From Proteromonas lacertae (taxonomy: Eukaryota; Sar; Bigyra; Opalinata; Proteromonadidae): DNA of 64,000 bases. The DNA lies in contig NGBS01000304.1 of NCBI GenBank assembly GCA_002245135.1, positions 62,001-126,000 on the forward strand, given 5' to 3'. The notes under the pieces were generated by a model, which made no database searches, was not told the origin of the DNA, and saw nothing but the letters and a program-made list of their open reading frames with translations. Shown one piece after another: positions 1 through 12,400 of this stretch. Both the position numbers and the translations under genes were made by a program. Numbering within the stretch: position 1 is the stretch's first letter; every line of letters begins with the position of its first letter.

Positions 1-1251
1 AATAAGATGTTAAAATATTCAGATTTTAGAGGAAAGAACAGAAGATTTGGCTATAAGCATAGATATGATAATGATAATGATAAAGCAGAAGATATGAATA
101 TGTGGGAAGGACATGATATAGAAAATAATGATATCGTAAGAAATCTAGGTAGTATTGATAATTCCTCGTTAATCATGGACAATAGAAAAAAACTTATGAT
201 GAAAGATTATTATTATCATTATTATAACTTTGATTGGAGAGATGAATATCCAATATCTGCAGTAGATGATGAATTAATTAGTGATTGCGACAGTTCTTAT
301 ATATTTGCTACAATATGTTCAATAGAAGCTGTAGAAACTAGAAAAAACAACTTTGTTAATAAATTAAGTAGTCAAGAATATATAGATTGTGATAATAATA
401 ATAATAATAAATGTAATAACAAAAATAGTGGAAATAATAAAATATTAAGCGTAATTGATTATTACTCTGGTAGAACAGTATGTAGTTATAATAATTATAA
501 ATACAGTGGTAGTAGTAATATAGACAATAATAATAATAATACATGTAAAGTGAAAGAATGTGAAAATAGAATTGAAATAAGTAATTTAACTTATTTTATA
601 AGTGGTAAAGAAAGTGATATTCAATCTTTGGTTAGATATGTTCCAGTGATTACAAGAATGAATGTAAATAGTTTATTTGATAAATATAGTAGTAACAAAG
701 GAGAGATATATGATAATATAGAAGAATGTAATGAAAACAGTAATAATGAAGATGATGAAGTTAATCATTGGGTTTCTGTAGTTGGATATGGAAAAGAGAA
801 TAATAAAGAATATTGGATAATTAGAAATGATTTTGGTAAAAATTGGGGAGAAAGGGGATATTTAAAGGTGGCAAAAGGGAAAAATATTTGTGGTATTGGA
901 AAGGAAAATTATTTGATTTATGATGAATCAATTGAAGAAAGAATAGTTACTATATTTATTGTTTCTGTTGTTTCTATACTAATTTTGATGTTATGTATGT
1001 GTTGTTTAGTTTGTTCAATATGTAATATGTTCTTCAGATGTAGTAAATGTGTTTTGTGTAAAAAAGAACCAGAAGATTATATATATAATGAGTTTAAGTA
1101 TAGTTTGAATGAGAAAATATTTAATAATCAATCTTATAATTATCAACAAAAAAAGATGAAACAGGCAAATCAGTTATTTAAAGATATTATTGAGTATAAG
1201 AAGTATTATTTTAAACCTATAACTAATTTACCACTTCCCCTACCTAATTAA
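1..1251 (+). CDS. papain-family (C1A) protein lacking the catalytic Cys, C-terminal membrane anchor; 5' partial
   Basis: The C1A fold is recognisable: an active-site-like block CDSSYIFA (papain CGSCWAFS), then LSSQEYIDC, a His block HWVSVVGYG, and YWIIRNDFGKNWGERGY with the Asn. The nucleophile position is Ser instead of Cys, the oxyanion Gln six residues before it is not Gln, and the following Trp is Tyr. This suggests a pseudoprotease or, less likely, a serine variant like those known in other papain-like families. Asn-rich insertions sit in the middle of the domain. After the domain a hydrophobic segment (about 945-1035) is followed by Cys pairs and a basic, presumably cytosolic tail. The frame is open to the window start, so the first Met (position 7) may be internal and any signal peptide lies upstream. 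Confidence 0.8.
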   Translation, partial: NKMLKYSDFRGKNRRFGYKHRYDNDNDKAEDMNMWEGHDIENNDIVRNLGSIDNSSLIMDNRKKLMMKDYYYHYYNFDWRDEYPISAVDDELISDCDSSYIFATICSIEAVETRKNNFVNKLSSQEYIDCDNNNNNKCNNKNSGNNKILSVIDYYSGRTVCSYNNYKYSGSSNIDNNNNNTCKVKECENRIEISNLTYFISGKESDIQSLVRYVPVITRMNVNSLFDKYSSNKGEIYDNIEECNENSNNEDDEVNHWVSVVGYGKENNKEYWIIRNDFGKNWGERGYLKVAKGKNICGIGKENYLIYDESIEERIVTIFIVSVVSILILMLCMCCLVCSICNMFFRCSKCVLCKKEPEDYIYNEFKYSLNEKIFNNQSYNYQQKKMKQANQLFKDIIEYKKYYFKPITNLPLPLPN

Positions 1252-1358
1252 TGATTTTTTCTCCTCTTAATTTATGATTTTATATTTGTTAATATTGTTA
1301 TTGTGTTAAAAGATGCTGTAGAAAATCGTTATACATAATAAAAAATATTGATTATTTG

Positions 1359-3957
1359 TTAATTTAAATGATTTACTTCATTTAATAAAGATATTATTCT
1401 TTCTTTATTGTCTTTAGTTATTGCATAATTTAGAGCTTTTTTTAAACATTCCTTACTTTTCTCATATTCTTTCTATTTAGAAATATATATATATCCCATA
1501 TTATAATATACATTCCTCAAATAATAATCTCCAAAAACTCTATAATAACAGTTTAATAGAGCATCACAACATAAATCTTTATTAACTTGGTTTAAATAAG
1601 AAAAAGACTTTTCTTTATCTTCTAACATCAAATAACAATCTCCAATATTCACATATGCAAGATATTTATCATAATTTGTTTTTGAATAATCTAGAGATAG
1701 ATAGAAGAATTTCAAGCATTCATCGTATTTTTTCTATTAATAATATACAACTTCTCGTATTCTATACTAAATAATAATAACAACATCCTAATAGGTTGTA
1801 ATTTGTATATTTATTTGTTGATGAATATTCTAAGGCACTTTCAAAGTAAGGAATTGCTTCTCTATATTCTTTCTATTTATTATTACAATAATAAATATAC
1901 TAAATCAAAATAACAACGACCTAACCAATTATTATTACATGCTTTTTCTTCATTTGTTGATGAATATTCTAAGGCACTTTCAAAGTAAGGAATTGTTTCT
2001 CTATATTCTTTCTACTTATTATTACAATGGTGAATATACTAAATCAAAATAACAATAACCTAATCCATTATTATTACATGCTTTTTCTTCATTTGTTGAT
2101 GAATATTCTAAGGCACTTTCAAAGTAAGGAATTGCATCTCTATATTCTTTCTATTTATTATTACAATAATAAATATACTAAATCAAAATAACAACGACCT
2201 AACCAATTATTATTACATGCTTTTTCTTCATTTGTTGATGAATATTCTAAGGCACTTTCAAAGTAAGGAATTGCTTCTCTATATTCTTTCTATTTATTAT
2301 TACAATAATAAATATACTAAATCAAAATAACAACGACCTAACCAATTATTATTACATGCTTTTTCTTCATTTGTTGATGAATATTCTAAGGCACTTTCAA
2401 AGTAAGGAATTGTTTCTCTATATTCTTTCTACTTATTATTACAATGGTGAATATACTAAAAAAAAATAACAATAACCTAATCCATTATTATTACATGCTT
2501 TTTCTTCATTTGTTGATGAATATTCTAAGGCACTTTCAAAGTAAGGAATTGCATCTCTATATTCTTTCTAATTAAATTCATTATAGTATTCATACTGTAT
2601 AGTAAAAACAAATACCAATCATTCTGTTATTATATTCTTTTTCTTCATTTCTTGATGAATATTCTAATGCAATTTTATAATATATAATTGCTTCCACATA
2701 ACGATTCTAATGAATAATTATTATATATATACAATTTTATAATAACAATTTCCTATATTACAATTATTCATTCGTATATCTTCATTTAATGTAGAAAATA
2801 GTAAAGCTTTTTTATAATATTGAATTGATTTTTGATATTCATTCTACGCTATATATCAATCTATAAATACTAATTTAAAATAACAACCTCCTAGCCGATT
2901 ATAACAATGCTTTTTATTATCACTTTCTGAAGCATATTCTAATCCATTTTCGTAATATGGAATTGTTTCTCTGTATTCTTTCTATTCATTTTATAATATA
3001 TAACAATATACATTTTCATAATAATAATCTCCTATTATCTCATTCATTTCACAGTTTTCTTTTTGTGAATTGTTTTCTCTCATTTCTACCATCATTTCAT
3101 TCGCTTTTTCTTTTTCTTTATTCTTCAATAATTCAATAATAACATTAACTCTAATTCTGAATATTAATTCTTCTATTGTCATTCGATTATACTTTTCCAC
3201 TGTTAGTGATCTTGATAATATATTATTGTATCTTTCGTTTAGTTTATCATTATTTTCATATTTAAATTCTGTTATAGATTTTATTAAATCAGATATTGAA
3301 TTGGTTTTAAATGGAATTTCTTTTCTTAATAATCTATAATAGATTATTCCTATATTCCATATATCACTTGCAACATTCATTTCTTCATCTTTCAATATTT
3401 CTGGACTTAAATATATTATCTCATCCATATCTCTTTTTATATCATTTAATCTGTCTTTCAATAACAAATATTTTAAATTATCAACTATTATTATATCTCC
3501 TTCTTCATTCAACAACATATTATTCAGTTTGATATTGTTATATATCATACTATTTTCTTCCAATGTCTTTATCGCTTTTATCAATTTTAACATTATCTCA
3601 TTGATTTCTATCTCTTTTAACTCTTTCTTAAACATTAACTCTTCTAAGTTACTCTCATATTTATTCATTATCAATATCACATATTTTTCGGTAATTATGT
3701 ATTTATCATATATCAATACATTGCTCACTCTCAAATTACTCGATTTCTCTAGTGATTCAACAAAACGATCCAGACACCTCAAATTCATTTTATCTCTGTT
3801 ATATATCTTCACATATTTTATATCATTACTATTCTTTTCTTTAACTTCCAACAAAACACTTAAATCACTCTTCTTTATCACTCTTATCAACTATTTCATA
3901 TAAAACAACAGTAAAATATACAGAATATTCATCACTTATACTTTCAAATTCTTCCAT
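1359..3957 (-). CDS. pseudokinase fused to a TPR/Sel1-like repeat array with an intron per repeat
   Basis: A first exon of 12 codons (3957-3922) joins through a 31-nt intron (3891-3921) to a kinase-like domain. It keeps VKIY for the VAIK Lys and SPEIL for APE. The HRD/catalytic-loop region reads IYNNIKLNNMLL, so the catalytic Asp is Asn, and DFG reads VDN; it is probably catalytically dead. From about 2990 downward come roughly 11-12 helical repeats of about 36 residues, of the type KEYREAIPYFESALEYSS. Each is separated from the next by an intron of about 28 nt at the same place in the repeat. The last exon ends NEVNHLN before TAA. Kinase-plus-Sel1/TPR proteins occur in several protists, and the repeats presumably bind partners. 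The substrate is unknown. Confidence 0.8.
1820..2570 (-). repeat. six near-identical ~140-bp exon+intron repeats of the TPR array
   Basis: Six copies of a unit of about 140 bp (about 108 coding plus about 30 intron) lie in tandem, marked by the shared + strand text ggcactttcaaagtaagg near 1831, 1972, 2112, 2252, 2391 and 2529. The variants cycle as three types (aattgcttc, aattgtttc, aattgcatc) and then repeat. A three-unit block of about 420 bp was therefore itself duplicated. Confidence 0.88.
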
Positions 3958-4099
3958 TCTTAAGAAATTTTAATCTCAAAATCAATCAAGCCAAATATTT
4001 TTTAAATGTTTTTTTATGTAAATACTTATAGATATTTATTTCATCCATTACATTTAAATATTACTCATAAACACAGTATAATATATAATAAAAATTCAT

Positions 4100-6222
4100 T
4101 TAATGACTTACAGATACAAGATCTCCAAGTTCTTTTAAAAACTCACGACTATTTACTAACTCACTACAGCCATAAATTATATTCTTCTTACTTCGACTAC
4201 TTTTACTATAACTCTTTAAATTCTCATATTCACTATAACAACCACCTCCAATTACAAACACAATCACATTATCAAATGTTGTGCCTTTCAAATAATCAGC
4301 TATTCCTCGAATATCATTCACTTTTGGATCATAAAATAAATAGCCATCACTACTACTTCCACTTCCTTTTCGATTTATTATATCATCCACTAATTGGGTT
4401 GTTGTATAATTCTTACTTGATGGTAAATAATGTTTCACTTGAGCTGTAGCCATCGATAATAAACCAGATGCAGTATTTAATATAGAACTAACACCATGGC
4501 CATTATTACTATTATTAATATCTTGCTGAGGCATTAATATCGATTTCATTTCTTTCAAAAATTTCAAACTATCAATCGATATATCTCCTCCTCTTTGTTC
4601 AACTGTTAAATTATTACTCACTTCTTCCATACATTTCATTATTTCATCTACATCACTCATACTACTCTTTTCATTGCAAATATATACTCCAGCTAGTCTT
4701 AGTTTATCTTCAAAACATTCCTTTTGTTTTGTTATGTCTTTTAATAAGCCCAAAACTTTATTCTTATTTCCATTTCCACTTAAGATTTCTTCTTCAGCTG
4801 AACCAAAGGTTGGAGGGTCTCTTTCTAATACGACTTTCATTATAGCTTTCAATATTTGAGTATGCATTTCTAAACTCATTTTTTCATCTAAAATTTCTTG
4901 AACTGTGTCAACTGCTGATAATAAACCTCGAGTACTTTCAGCTATACAATAAATTAGATTGAAAAAATGAAAAAAAAATTAATATATATATATATAATAC
5001 ATGAATCACTTTGACTAGTCTTTGCTTTATTTCTTACTTCTTTCTCTTTTTCACTCACTATATCAATTTGTTTACGATTATTCTCAACTACTTCTGGGAA
5101 TGGTAATAATGCGTTATTCCTCCAAAATTCATCATTAGTTGAATCCATATAATATGATTTATTCTTTTTTACACCACTTTCTTCAATAGTTATTTTCACT
5201 CTATTATGGTGAAAAGGTAATAAATCAGACATTAATTCCTAGTAATAATAATAATAATAATAATACTAAGTATGAAGTAGTATGGTACAAAGGAATAGCT
5301 GGATTATCAGTTCTATCAACAACAACCATTAAAGGTCGAGAATAATAACTACCTTCACCGTGGTTAAATATTTCACTTCTACTTGCTAAGTTATCTCGTA
5401 ACATTTGATCTAATAGTGTAACAACTCTTTTGGAACATGAATCAGCTGGTGGTGATACTAAAATCTATTTAAAGAAATTTAAAAAAAGATAGAAACATAT
5501 ATAAAAATAATAATTATATATATATATATATATATACTGGGACAGTTCCCATAGTCACTAAAACTGGGAATAAAGAGTCACATATAAACTTCACCATTTC
5601 ATTAATCTCTTTCTCACCATTCTTTGGATTATTAATCATATAAAAACTGTTCTTCATATTTAAGGAGAATAAATCTTCTTCTAATGATATGAATCCACAG
5701 AATTGATCGTATATGGAGGTTATTATTGAAGTTGACTTTGTTTCGATTGTTTTTCTTGCTAATAATTCTAATAATGGTCTAGGGAGAGGAGTACTGAAGT
5801 TTAAATAGATTGAATCGTATAAATGATCTTTACAATCTTCACATACTCTTAATATATTCTCTTCTGTTGGCTGGATGAAGTAGATAACATCAACATCTGA
5901 GATTCTTTCACGTTTTGAATGTAATTGCATGTGCAGTGTTACACCATTTTCTTTTAACACTTTGGTGTTTAAGACTGGTAGGATTGTGTCTCTACAAAAT
6001 TCATCATAACTAAAAGTTTTATAACACAAAATTATACATCAATAATTTCCATTTGTTTAATCCTTCTCTTCTACAAAATATATACAATCGTAATATACCC
6101 TTCCATTTCTAAATCCTCAGAAGATTTGTTAAAGTTTAGCATTTTAACAAGAGCAGCTGGTAAAAATACATTATAAACCATTATATACCCTCTTGAAGCG
6201 AACGAAGCGTTTGATGTTCCAT
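4100..6222 (-). CDS. SLY1: SLY1 (SCFD1), Sec1/Munc18-family protein of ER-Golgi fusion
   Basis: Sec1/Munc18 proteins bind SNAREs and promote membrane fusion; SLY1 acts with syntaxin-5/Sed5 in ER-Golgi traffic. The N-terminus MEHQTLRSLQEA continues across a 32-nt intron (6157-6188) to ALVKMLNFN, matching the SLY1 start. KWKLLIYDEFCRD is rebuilt across a 28-nt intron. Further SLY1 blocks follow: IYFIQPTEENILRVCED, YLNFSTPLPR, LVTMGTVP, SRPLMVVVDRTDNPAIPL, DLLPFHHNRV, and the C-terminal VFVIGGGCYSEYENL with IIYGCSEL. At least five introns are needed, one of them (near 5240) made of TTA repeats. The start codon lies 83 bp from the divergent BET1 start. Confidence 0.92.
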
Positions 6223-6305
6223 TATATGCAAAATATTAAAAATCAAGAAAAAAGTTGTGGTTTGAAACAACAAGCCTTCTTTTCTTTTCAATCGCATTTT
6301 TTGTT
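6223..6305. promoter_or_regulatory. shared bidirectional promoter region of SLY1 and BET1
   Basis: Only 83 bp separate the two divergent start codons, so both 5' UTRs and core promoters must fit here. No clear TATA box or other named motif is recognised. Confidence 0.6.
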
Positions 6306-6768
6306 ATGATGACAAACCGTGCTCCAAGAAAAGCATTATTTAGTGGATCAAGATATGTATTCCTATACATTCTAATATATTACTAGGATGATAAAGGCGA
6401 TCTTCTTGAAAGACAACCACTAAATTCTGAAACTCAAAATTCATTGATAGATGATAATAATGCTCAAATTGACGATATTTATAATAAAACATTAGCATTG
6501 AAAGATGTATTTTTATACTTTATTGTTAATGTATAGATTGGTGTAGATATTCATAGTGAAATAGAAAGTCACAATCAGATTATTAGAGGAATGGTATTTG
6601 TAGAATTTATTTAAATAGAATGATTCAATGAGTAATACTGTAAGTGGTTTATCAGGAGCAATTAATAATGTAAAACATATGTTTGATAGCGGTGGTACTA
6701 GTTCGATGTGTTTAGTAATCATAATTATTGTTCTAGCATTTGTAGCAGGTTGGAAATTATTGTTTTGA
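6306..6768 (+). CDS. BET1: BET1-like ER-Golgi SNARE
   Basis: Three short introns (6357-6386, 6507-6536 and 6594-6618) join four exons into a small tail-anchored SNARE of about 125 residues. It begins MMTNRAPRKALFSGSR. The SNARE helix runs through LALKDIGVDIHSEIESHNQI and onward, and it ends in a single hydrophobic anchor (MCLVIIIIVLAFVAGWKLLF) before TGA. This is the layout of BET1/SFT1, partners of the Sed5 complex on COPII vesicles. The last intron is only 25 nt. It lies head-to-head with SLY1, whose product regulates the same SNARE complexes. BET1 versus SFT1 is not settled by eye. Confidence 0.85.
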
Positions 6769-6839
6769 ATATTTTTCTATGTTATTATTCTATTGTTTTA
6801 TAAACAACAACAAAAAACATAAAACAATTAACTTATTCA

Positions 6840-6853
6840 TTATTCAGAATTGA

Positions 6854-6887
<34 letters not shown>

Positions 6888-7721
6888 TGCATTGCTATTA
6901 CTTACTTTCCTTCTTTTCTTCGCTAATAGATTGTTAATATCAATGGTTAAAACACCTTGATGAGAATTATTATGATTCTTTAAAGGTTGAGTTTTAATGA
7001 TTTTTGTTTCATTTTCTTTTATAGACAATCCAGCTTCACCTATATTAACCATATGCGCAAAACATAACGCATTTTCTATAGTCTTTTCTGGATTCTTTGG
7101 ATCATATAGATATGATAAATTAACTCCATCTTGTTTAACACTAACTTTAAATTTGTTTTGGAAATTCTCTATTCTCTTATCAGGCTTTTTATTTGTTACA
7201 CTAGTCGCATTACGTGTGAAACTAGAGGTTTTCTTCTCATTTATCACCTCATTCTGTTTCTTTGCAGTTTGTTTCTGTGTCATATTTCTGGAAAGCATTG
7301 GAATGTTTGGCAAACCTCTAAACATGCTAAAACATGCTTCACCCATCATGACCCAATCCATACTGTTGTTTGAAGAGTATTTTCTCTTAATTGCTGAAAC
7401 AAATGCTGCCATAGAATTCTATATGTATGTAACTATAAAATTATACAGAATTATCATTTCGTCTCATCCTAAATGCTCTAACTTTAGCTATATCTGCTAA
7501 AACTTTATATATTGCTGTGCTTGTCTCAGTTTCTTTCATAGTTCTCCCTATATAAATTATATATTTACTCATACTCAGATCTTGGCTGTTAATTGAAACA
7601 AGAACAGGTAAATATCTATCAGATGGATTCTTCAACTCAGTTTTATGATCCTCTATCCATGCTAATGTACATTGACATCTATACATCACTAAATATAATG
7701 TCTATACTCTTCATTTTCCAT
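6840..7721 (-). CDS. NSE4: NSE4 kleisin subunit of the SMC5/6 complex
   Basis: NSE4 bridges the SMC5 and SMC6 heads in the genome-maintenance complex. The C-terminal domain is the clearest part: VNLSYLYDPKNPEKTIENA then CFAHMVNIGEAGLSI, matching the Nse4 C-terminal winged helix (typically FVIDPNSFSRTVEN). The middle has MGEACFSMFRGLPNIPML. The proposed start is MENEE, joined through an intron of about 29 nt to CQCTLAWIEDHK; a second intron of 28 nt follows NDNS. A 21-nt in-frame GT-AG stretch (7548-7568) may also be an intron. The protein ends in an Asn run. The start is 81 bp from the divergent deubiquitinase start. Confidence 0.8.
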
Positions 7722-7802
7722 TTTTAAAAACCAAAAGCTTGATAAATCAAATAAGCTTGAATGTAGAATAAAGTTTGACTGTATTTATTACATAGACAGA
7801 AT

Positions 7803-9146
7803 ATGGATTTATTTATTATACAGCATTGTGATGATGATGAAAGTATTTTATTTTGCATATTTTATAGATGATTTAATGGGATATCTCAGTCAATTGGATG
7901 AAAATGGTGTAAAAACGTTATTAGCTACTTTAAATAACTATCATTTGTGGAAAGAATTTCAAAAGATCTCTGTTCCATTGATCAAAGTGCTTGTCACAAA
8001 GATAATACAAAATGTACATAGTGCTATTGAGCTGTTAGTTGAAATACTGAAATACTCTATTGTTGATCCATCAGTACTTCAAATATCCAATCTATTTTCA
8101 TATGTGCCTGAAATTATTGAAAAAGTGTATAATTATAGTTATTTATTAAACATGTATAGAAAAGAAGAAGAAGAATATGATGAGTTGACATCTAGCTTTG
8201 CAATCCTTGTAATGCAAAGAATGCCGTTGAGTGAACAAGTTTATTTTTATGAAGAATATAAAAATGTATTTTTACATAATTTCTAATGTTATAGATAATT
8301 AAAAAAACTAAAAACAATCGTTTAAAATATTATGAACCAGGTAAAACAAATTACCCAAATGGATTATATGGAGTTATACCAGAAGATAGAATATTTATTA
8401 ATACAAAAACAGCTGAAAGGAAATATAAATACATAGTAGAAGAAAATGTAATAAATGGAAATGGCTGTAACAAAAAGCATGAAGGTGAAGCAACTGTTGA
8501 TGAAAATGGTATACAAATATTGAACCGTAATGGGAATGGTTTTGAAGGAAGATTGTATGGAAATTTGTTTGTAAAAAAGGAGAATGATAAAAATTATACA
8601 ATATACAATAGAATGAATGATTTAATAAATCAATGTGATTGCTATCAGTTATATAAGAATAATAATAACGATAATAGTGTAGATTATAATCTATTAGAAT
8701 TGAATCAAGATGTAGAAATGTCAACTGAAGGAGATATAGAGGTAAATAAGGGAGATGAGATTCATTTCATGATGAAGATAAGTGGTAGCATCAATAAAGA
8801 AAAATGGTTTTTGAAAATTGGAAGTAAAAGGGGAAAAATTATTCATTTTGTCGTTAATAAAGAAAATAAAGTTGAAATATGTTATAATGAAGATGATAAA
8901 AGTGAAATATGTGAAAAAGAAGTAAAGCCAAATGAGTTTATTGAAATACACCATCAATTTAAAGATGATGTGAAAGGAAAATTGGGGATTAAAAGATTAA
9001 ATGGATCTATTTTCTGTATAAAAATATTGCACATACTAAAGAAAAAGAAGAGGTGAAATACTTTTGGCCATTAATTGTTCCATATAATTTAGAGAATATA
9101 ATTCATAATGATAATGATAAAGGAAGTAATTTAGTATTAAATGGGT

Positions 9147-9185
<39 letters not shown>

Positions 9186-9392
9186 TCCTAGCTTTGATAA
9201 AGTAGTAAGATATTTACATATAAAATTGCCATATTTCTATATGAATGATTATTTATACTCATTTTACAGTAATGAATCACGTATTGTAATACGTAACAGA
9301 TATCCTATTAGGATAGAGAATATTGATAATTTCCAAATAAAGATAAATATTGTTGGAAATATAACTTCATTAAAATACTTGAAAATAGTAAT

Positions 9393-9424
<32 letters not shown>

Positions 9425-12400
9425 TTCTATGCTGTTGTTAGGATGGTAAAGGAAACGATTATAAAAATAATGATAAACTTATGTATAATACTGAGATAGT
9501 AATAAAAGAAGAAAGAGAAGTAGAAAAAGAAAAGAAAATAATATATAAAATGACGATAAATGATGATCATGAAATGAATTATGTAATATCAGATTTTCAA
9601 AAGGATGATATAGATAATACATTTTCATTTTTATTTTCACCAAATGTAGTTAATTTCAATTTCAGAAAGGACAATAATTATGATGGAGATATGTATACAT
9701 GTAATAACATAAAAATTGATAAAAATACTGACTATTACATCACTACTGAGACTGATATGCAGTTTGAGAATTATAAAGTCAGTATTGTTGGACAGAAAAA
9801 GAATTACAGTAAGGATGATGGTTTTATAAATGGAAATAATCAATACAAAATAGAAGTAGAAGAAGAATCTCCAGAAGCTGATTTCTTTGGATATAATTTG
9901 TTACATAAAGAGAATATATTTAATGGGATTATTGAATATAATGATGATCCTGATAATAAAGATCATAAGGGAAGATATAACAATAATGAAAACAGTTTAA
10001 TAGAAATAAAGAAAAATGGAGATTTGTGTGTTATAAGAAGAGAGTATTTGTTATTCATATAATTATATTGAAAATAGTAAATCAGCTAATCCTAATCAGC
10101 TAGATAAATGCCAATTTAACATGCCAACTATTTATGACAAATATGAAGATCATAGAATAGGAATAAAGAACTCAAGTGCTCCAGGAATAAAGAATGCTTG
10201 TTATATGATTTGTGCATTTCAAGGATTATATAATTCCAATGAAATATTAAACTTATCATATAATGATTATGAAGAAAAGGATCCAAGTATATATATATAT
10301 ATACATTATTTACTACTTATGAATATAGTTATTAAATGTGTCTATAAAATACTACACGACTTGGATATTGCTAATTATAGCATAAATTTAACACAATTTG
10401 TTGAGGAAATGTGTAAGATTGGTAAATTTGCAGATTTTACGTATAACAATCAACAAGATTCAGCAGAATTTTTAGAACTTTTATTGGATTATTGTATAGA
10501 AAAATCTGAACATGTTAGAAAATATTTTACATCAAAAGCTCATACATTAACTTTGTGTATGAATTGTGAAAAAAGAGAAGAAAGAGATGCAGGTGATCAT
10601 AATATTTTAGAATGTTTTCTACCACAAAGATTCTTTCCTATATATAAAATTAGGTATAAAAAAGATGTATATATATATATATATATTCAACTTTATTTAC
10701 ATTATAAAATAGGATTATGTGTTAAAAAAGTTGAATAAGTATGATGATAATGATGAAGAAGAGGATGATGATGATGAAAAAGACAAAATAATTGATATAG
10801 TATTCTCTTCTGATGAAGTAGTATATATAAATATATATAGTCTTTTATATTAGCCACGAAATATTATGTATGTATCAAGAAAAACAAAACCAGTAAGAGG
10901 TGATCAATATTTGACATTAATATCAAATGAAGCAAATAATGAATATGAAAATGATGAAAATGTTAAGTGTAAAACATTGAAAATAGGAAATGTATTGATA
11001 TATTTATTATTCTCTCTATATATATTAGACTAAATTGTATTGTTATTATGACTCAATTCATCCTCCAATTACCAATATTAAAGTTGTTGAATCAATGAAA
11101 AATTCATCAAATGATTATTGTGCTGAATTTGCGATTAAGAATAGAAATTATAAAATATCATGTGTTTATGATTTACCTATAGTTGAAGGAGGTATTTATG
11201 AACCAGAAATAGCAAAAAGATATATTAAAGAACATAATGAGGAGATTAAAAGAAGATGTGAAAAAAGTGAAGGTGTTCAACATACAATTATTGATGTGAA
11301 AGATAGAAAAAATGATAAAGGATATGAAAAGAAGCATACTAAAAATGAAAAAAACTTGTATATATATATATCTTATATAATAATATGAATTTAGTACAAC
11401 ATTGAAAATTGGAACATTCATTTCAAATGGAAAGAAATTAAAAATAAGAGATGAAATAGTTATTCATAGAGTTAAAATTGAAGTATCATATAATAATAGT
11501 GTATATAGTGATGAAGTATTTATATATTATATTTACATACATGTTATTATATTTAGGGGTTTTTAGTATTTGATGAAAATTGTACATATTTTTGGGGAAG
11601 TAATTCATATTCAATATATATTGAGATTTATGATAGGAAAAAAATAAAAAATTGTAAATGTGATCTCTATATGTTTAAATGGGATAAGAAATTTATGCTT
11701 GATGCTGTATATATATATTGATAGTTATTATTTTTATAATAGAGAGGAGATATTTCTTCAATATCAGACAACAGTATTTATTCATATTATGCAGTTAATG
11801 ATAACAGTCTATTTATACATTTATTTTTATCTACTTCTACAACACCTCCAGTTCCTATAATCCCTCAATCATATTCTGGTTATATTGGGGAGTTTTTTGA
11901 TGATAATAATGATGAAGAAGATGATGAAAATGATAATATTACTGAGATTCTTGTTATTCAAAACACTGTTATATATTTCAACAAAGATACTCATACAATA
12001 ACAAATGAAACACTTACAACTGAAAATTGTAAAGAAATAATGAAGAATAAGTATTATATAAAAGAAAGTGAAGAAATAATGTATAAGAATGTTTTACCGT
12101 TTTATCGTTGTTATGATGTAAGTCTTCAAAGTATGATTGAAAAGCATTTATATGATTGTGAAGTGGGAGAAAGAGGATGTGAATGTAAAAAAGGTAAAGA
12201 AAAATCAAATAAATTGATTTGTATTATATAATTGCTTTAATAATAATAGATTCGTTCATGTTAGAATCAGATTTGCCACAATATTTGTTATTCACTAATA
12301 ATTCAGAAGATAATGTATATTTTTTTATATATTTTTTTATATATTTATTATTTGAATTAGTTCATTAAAATATCTCCTACAATAAAAATCAGACAGAATA

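Noticed and set aside
1820-2570. CRISPR-like spaced repeats
   Set aside because: Units are coding repeats with introns and no unique spacers.
1359-2990. Alternative genetic code with TAA/TAG read as sense
   Set aside because: The stops in the TPR region all fall inside segments bounded by GTAT and TAG; removing these gives clean repeats.
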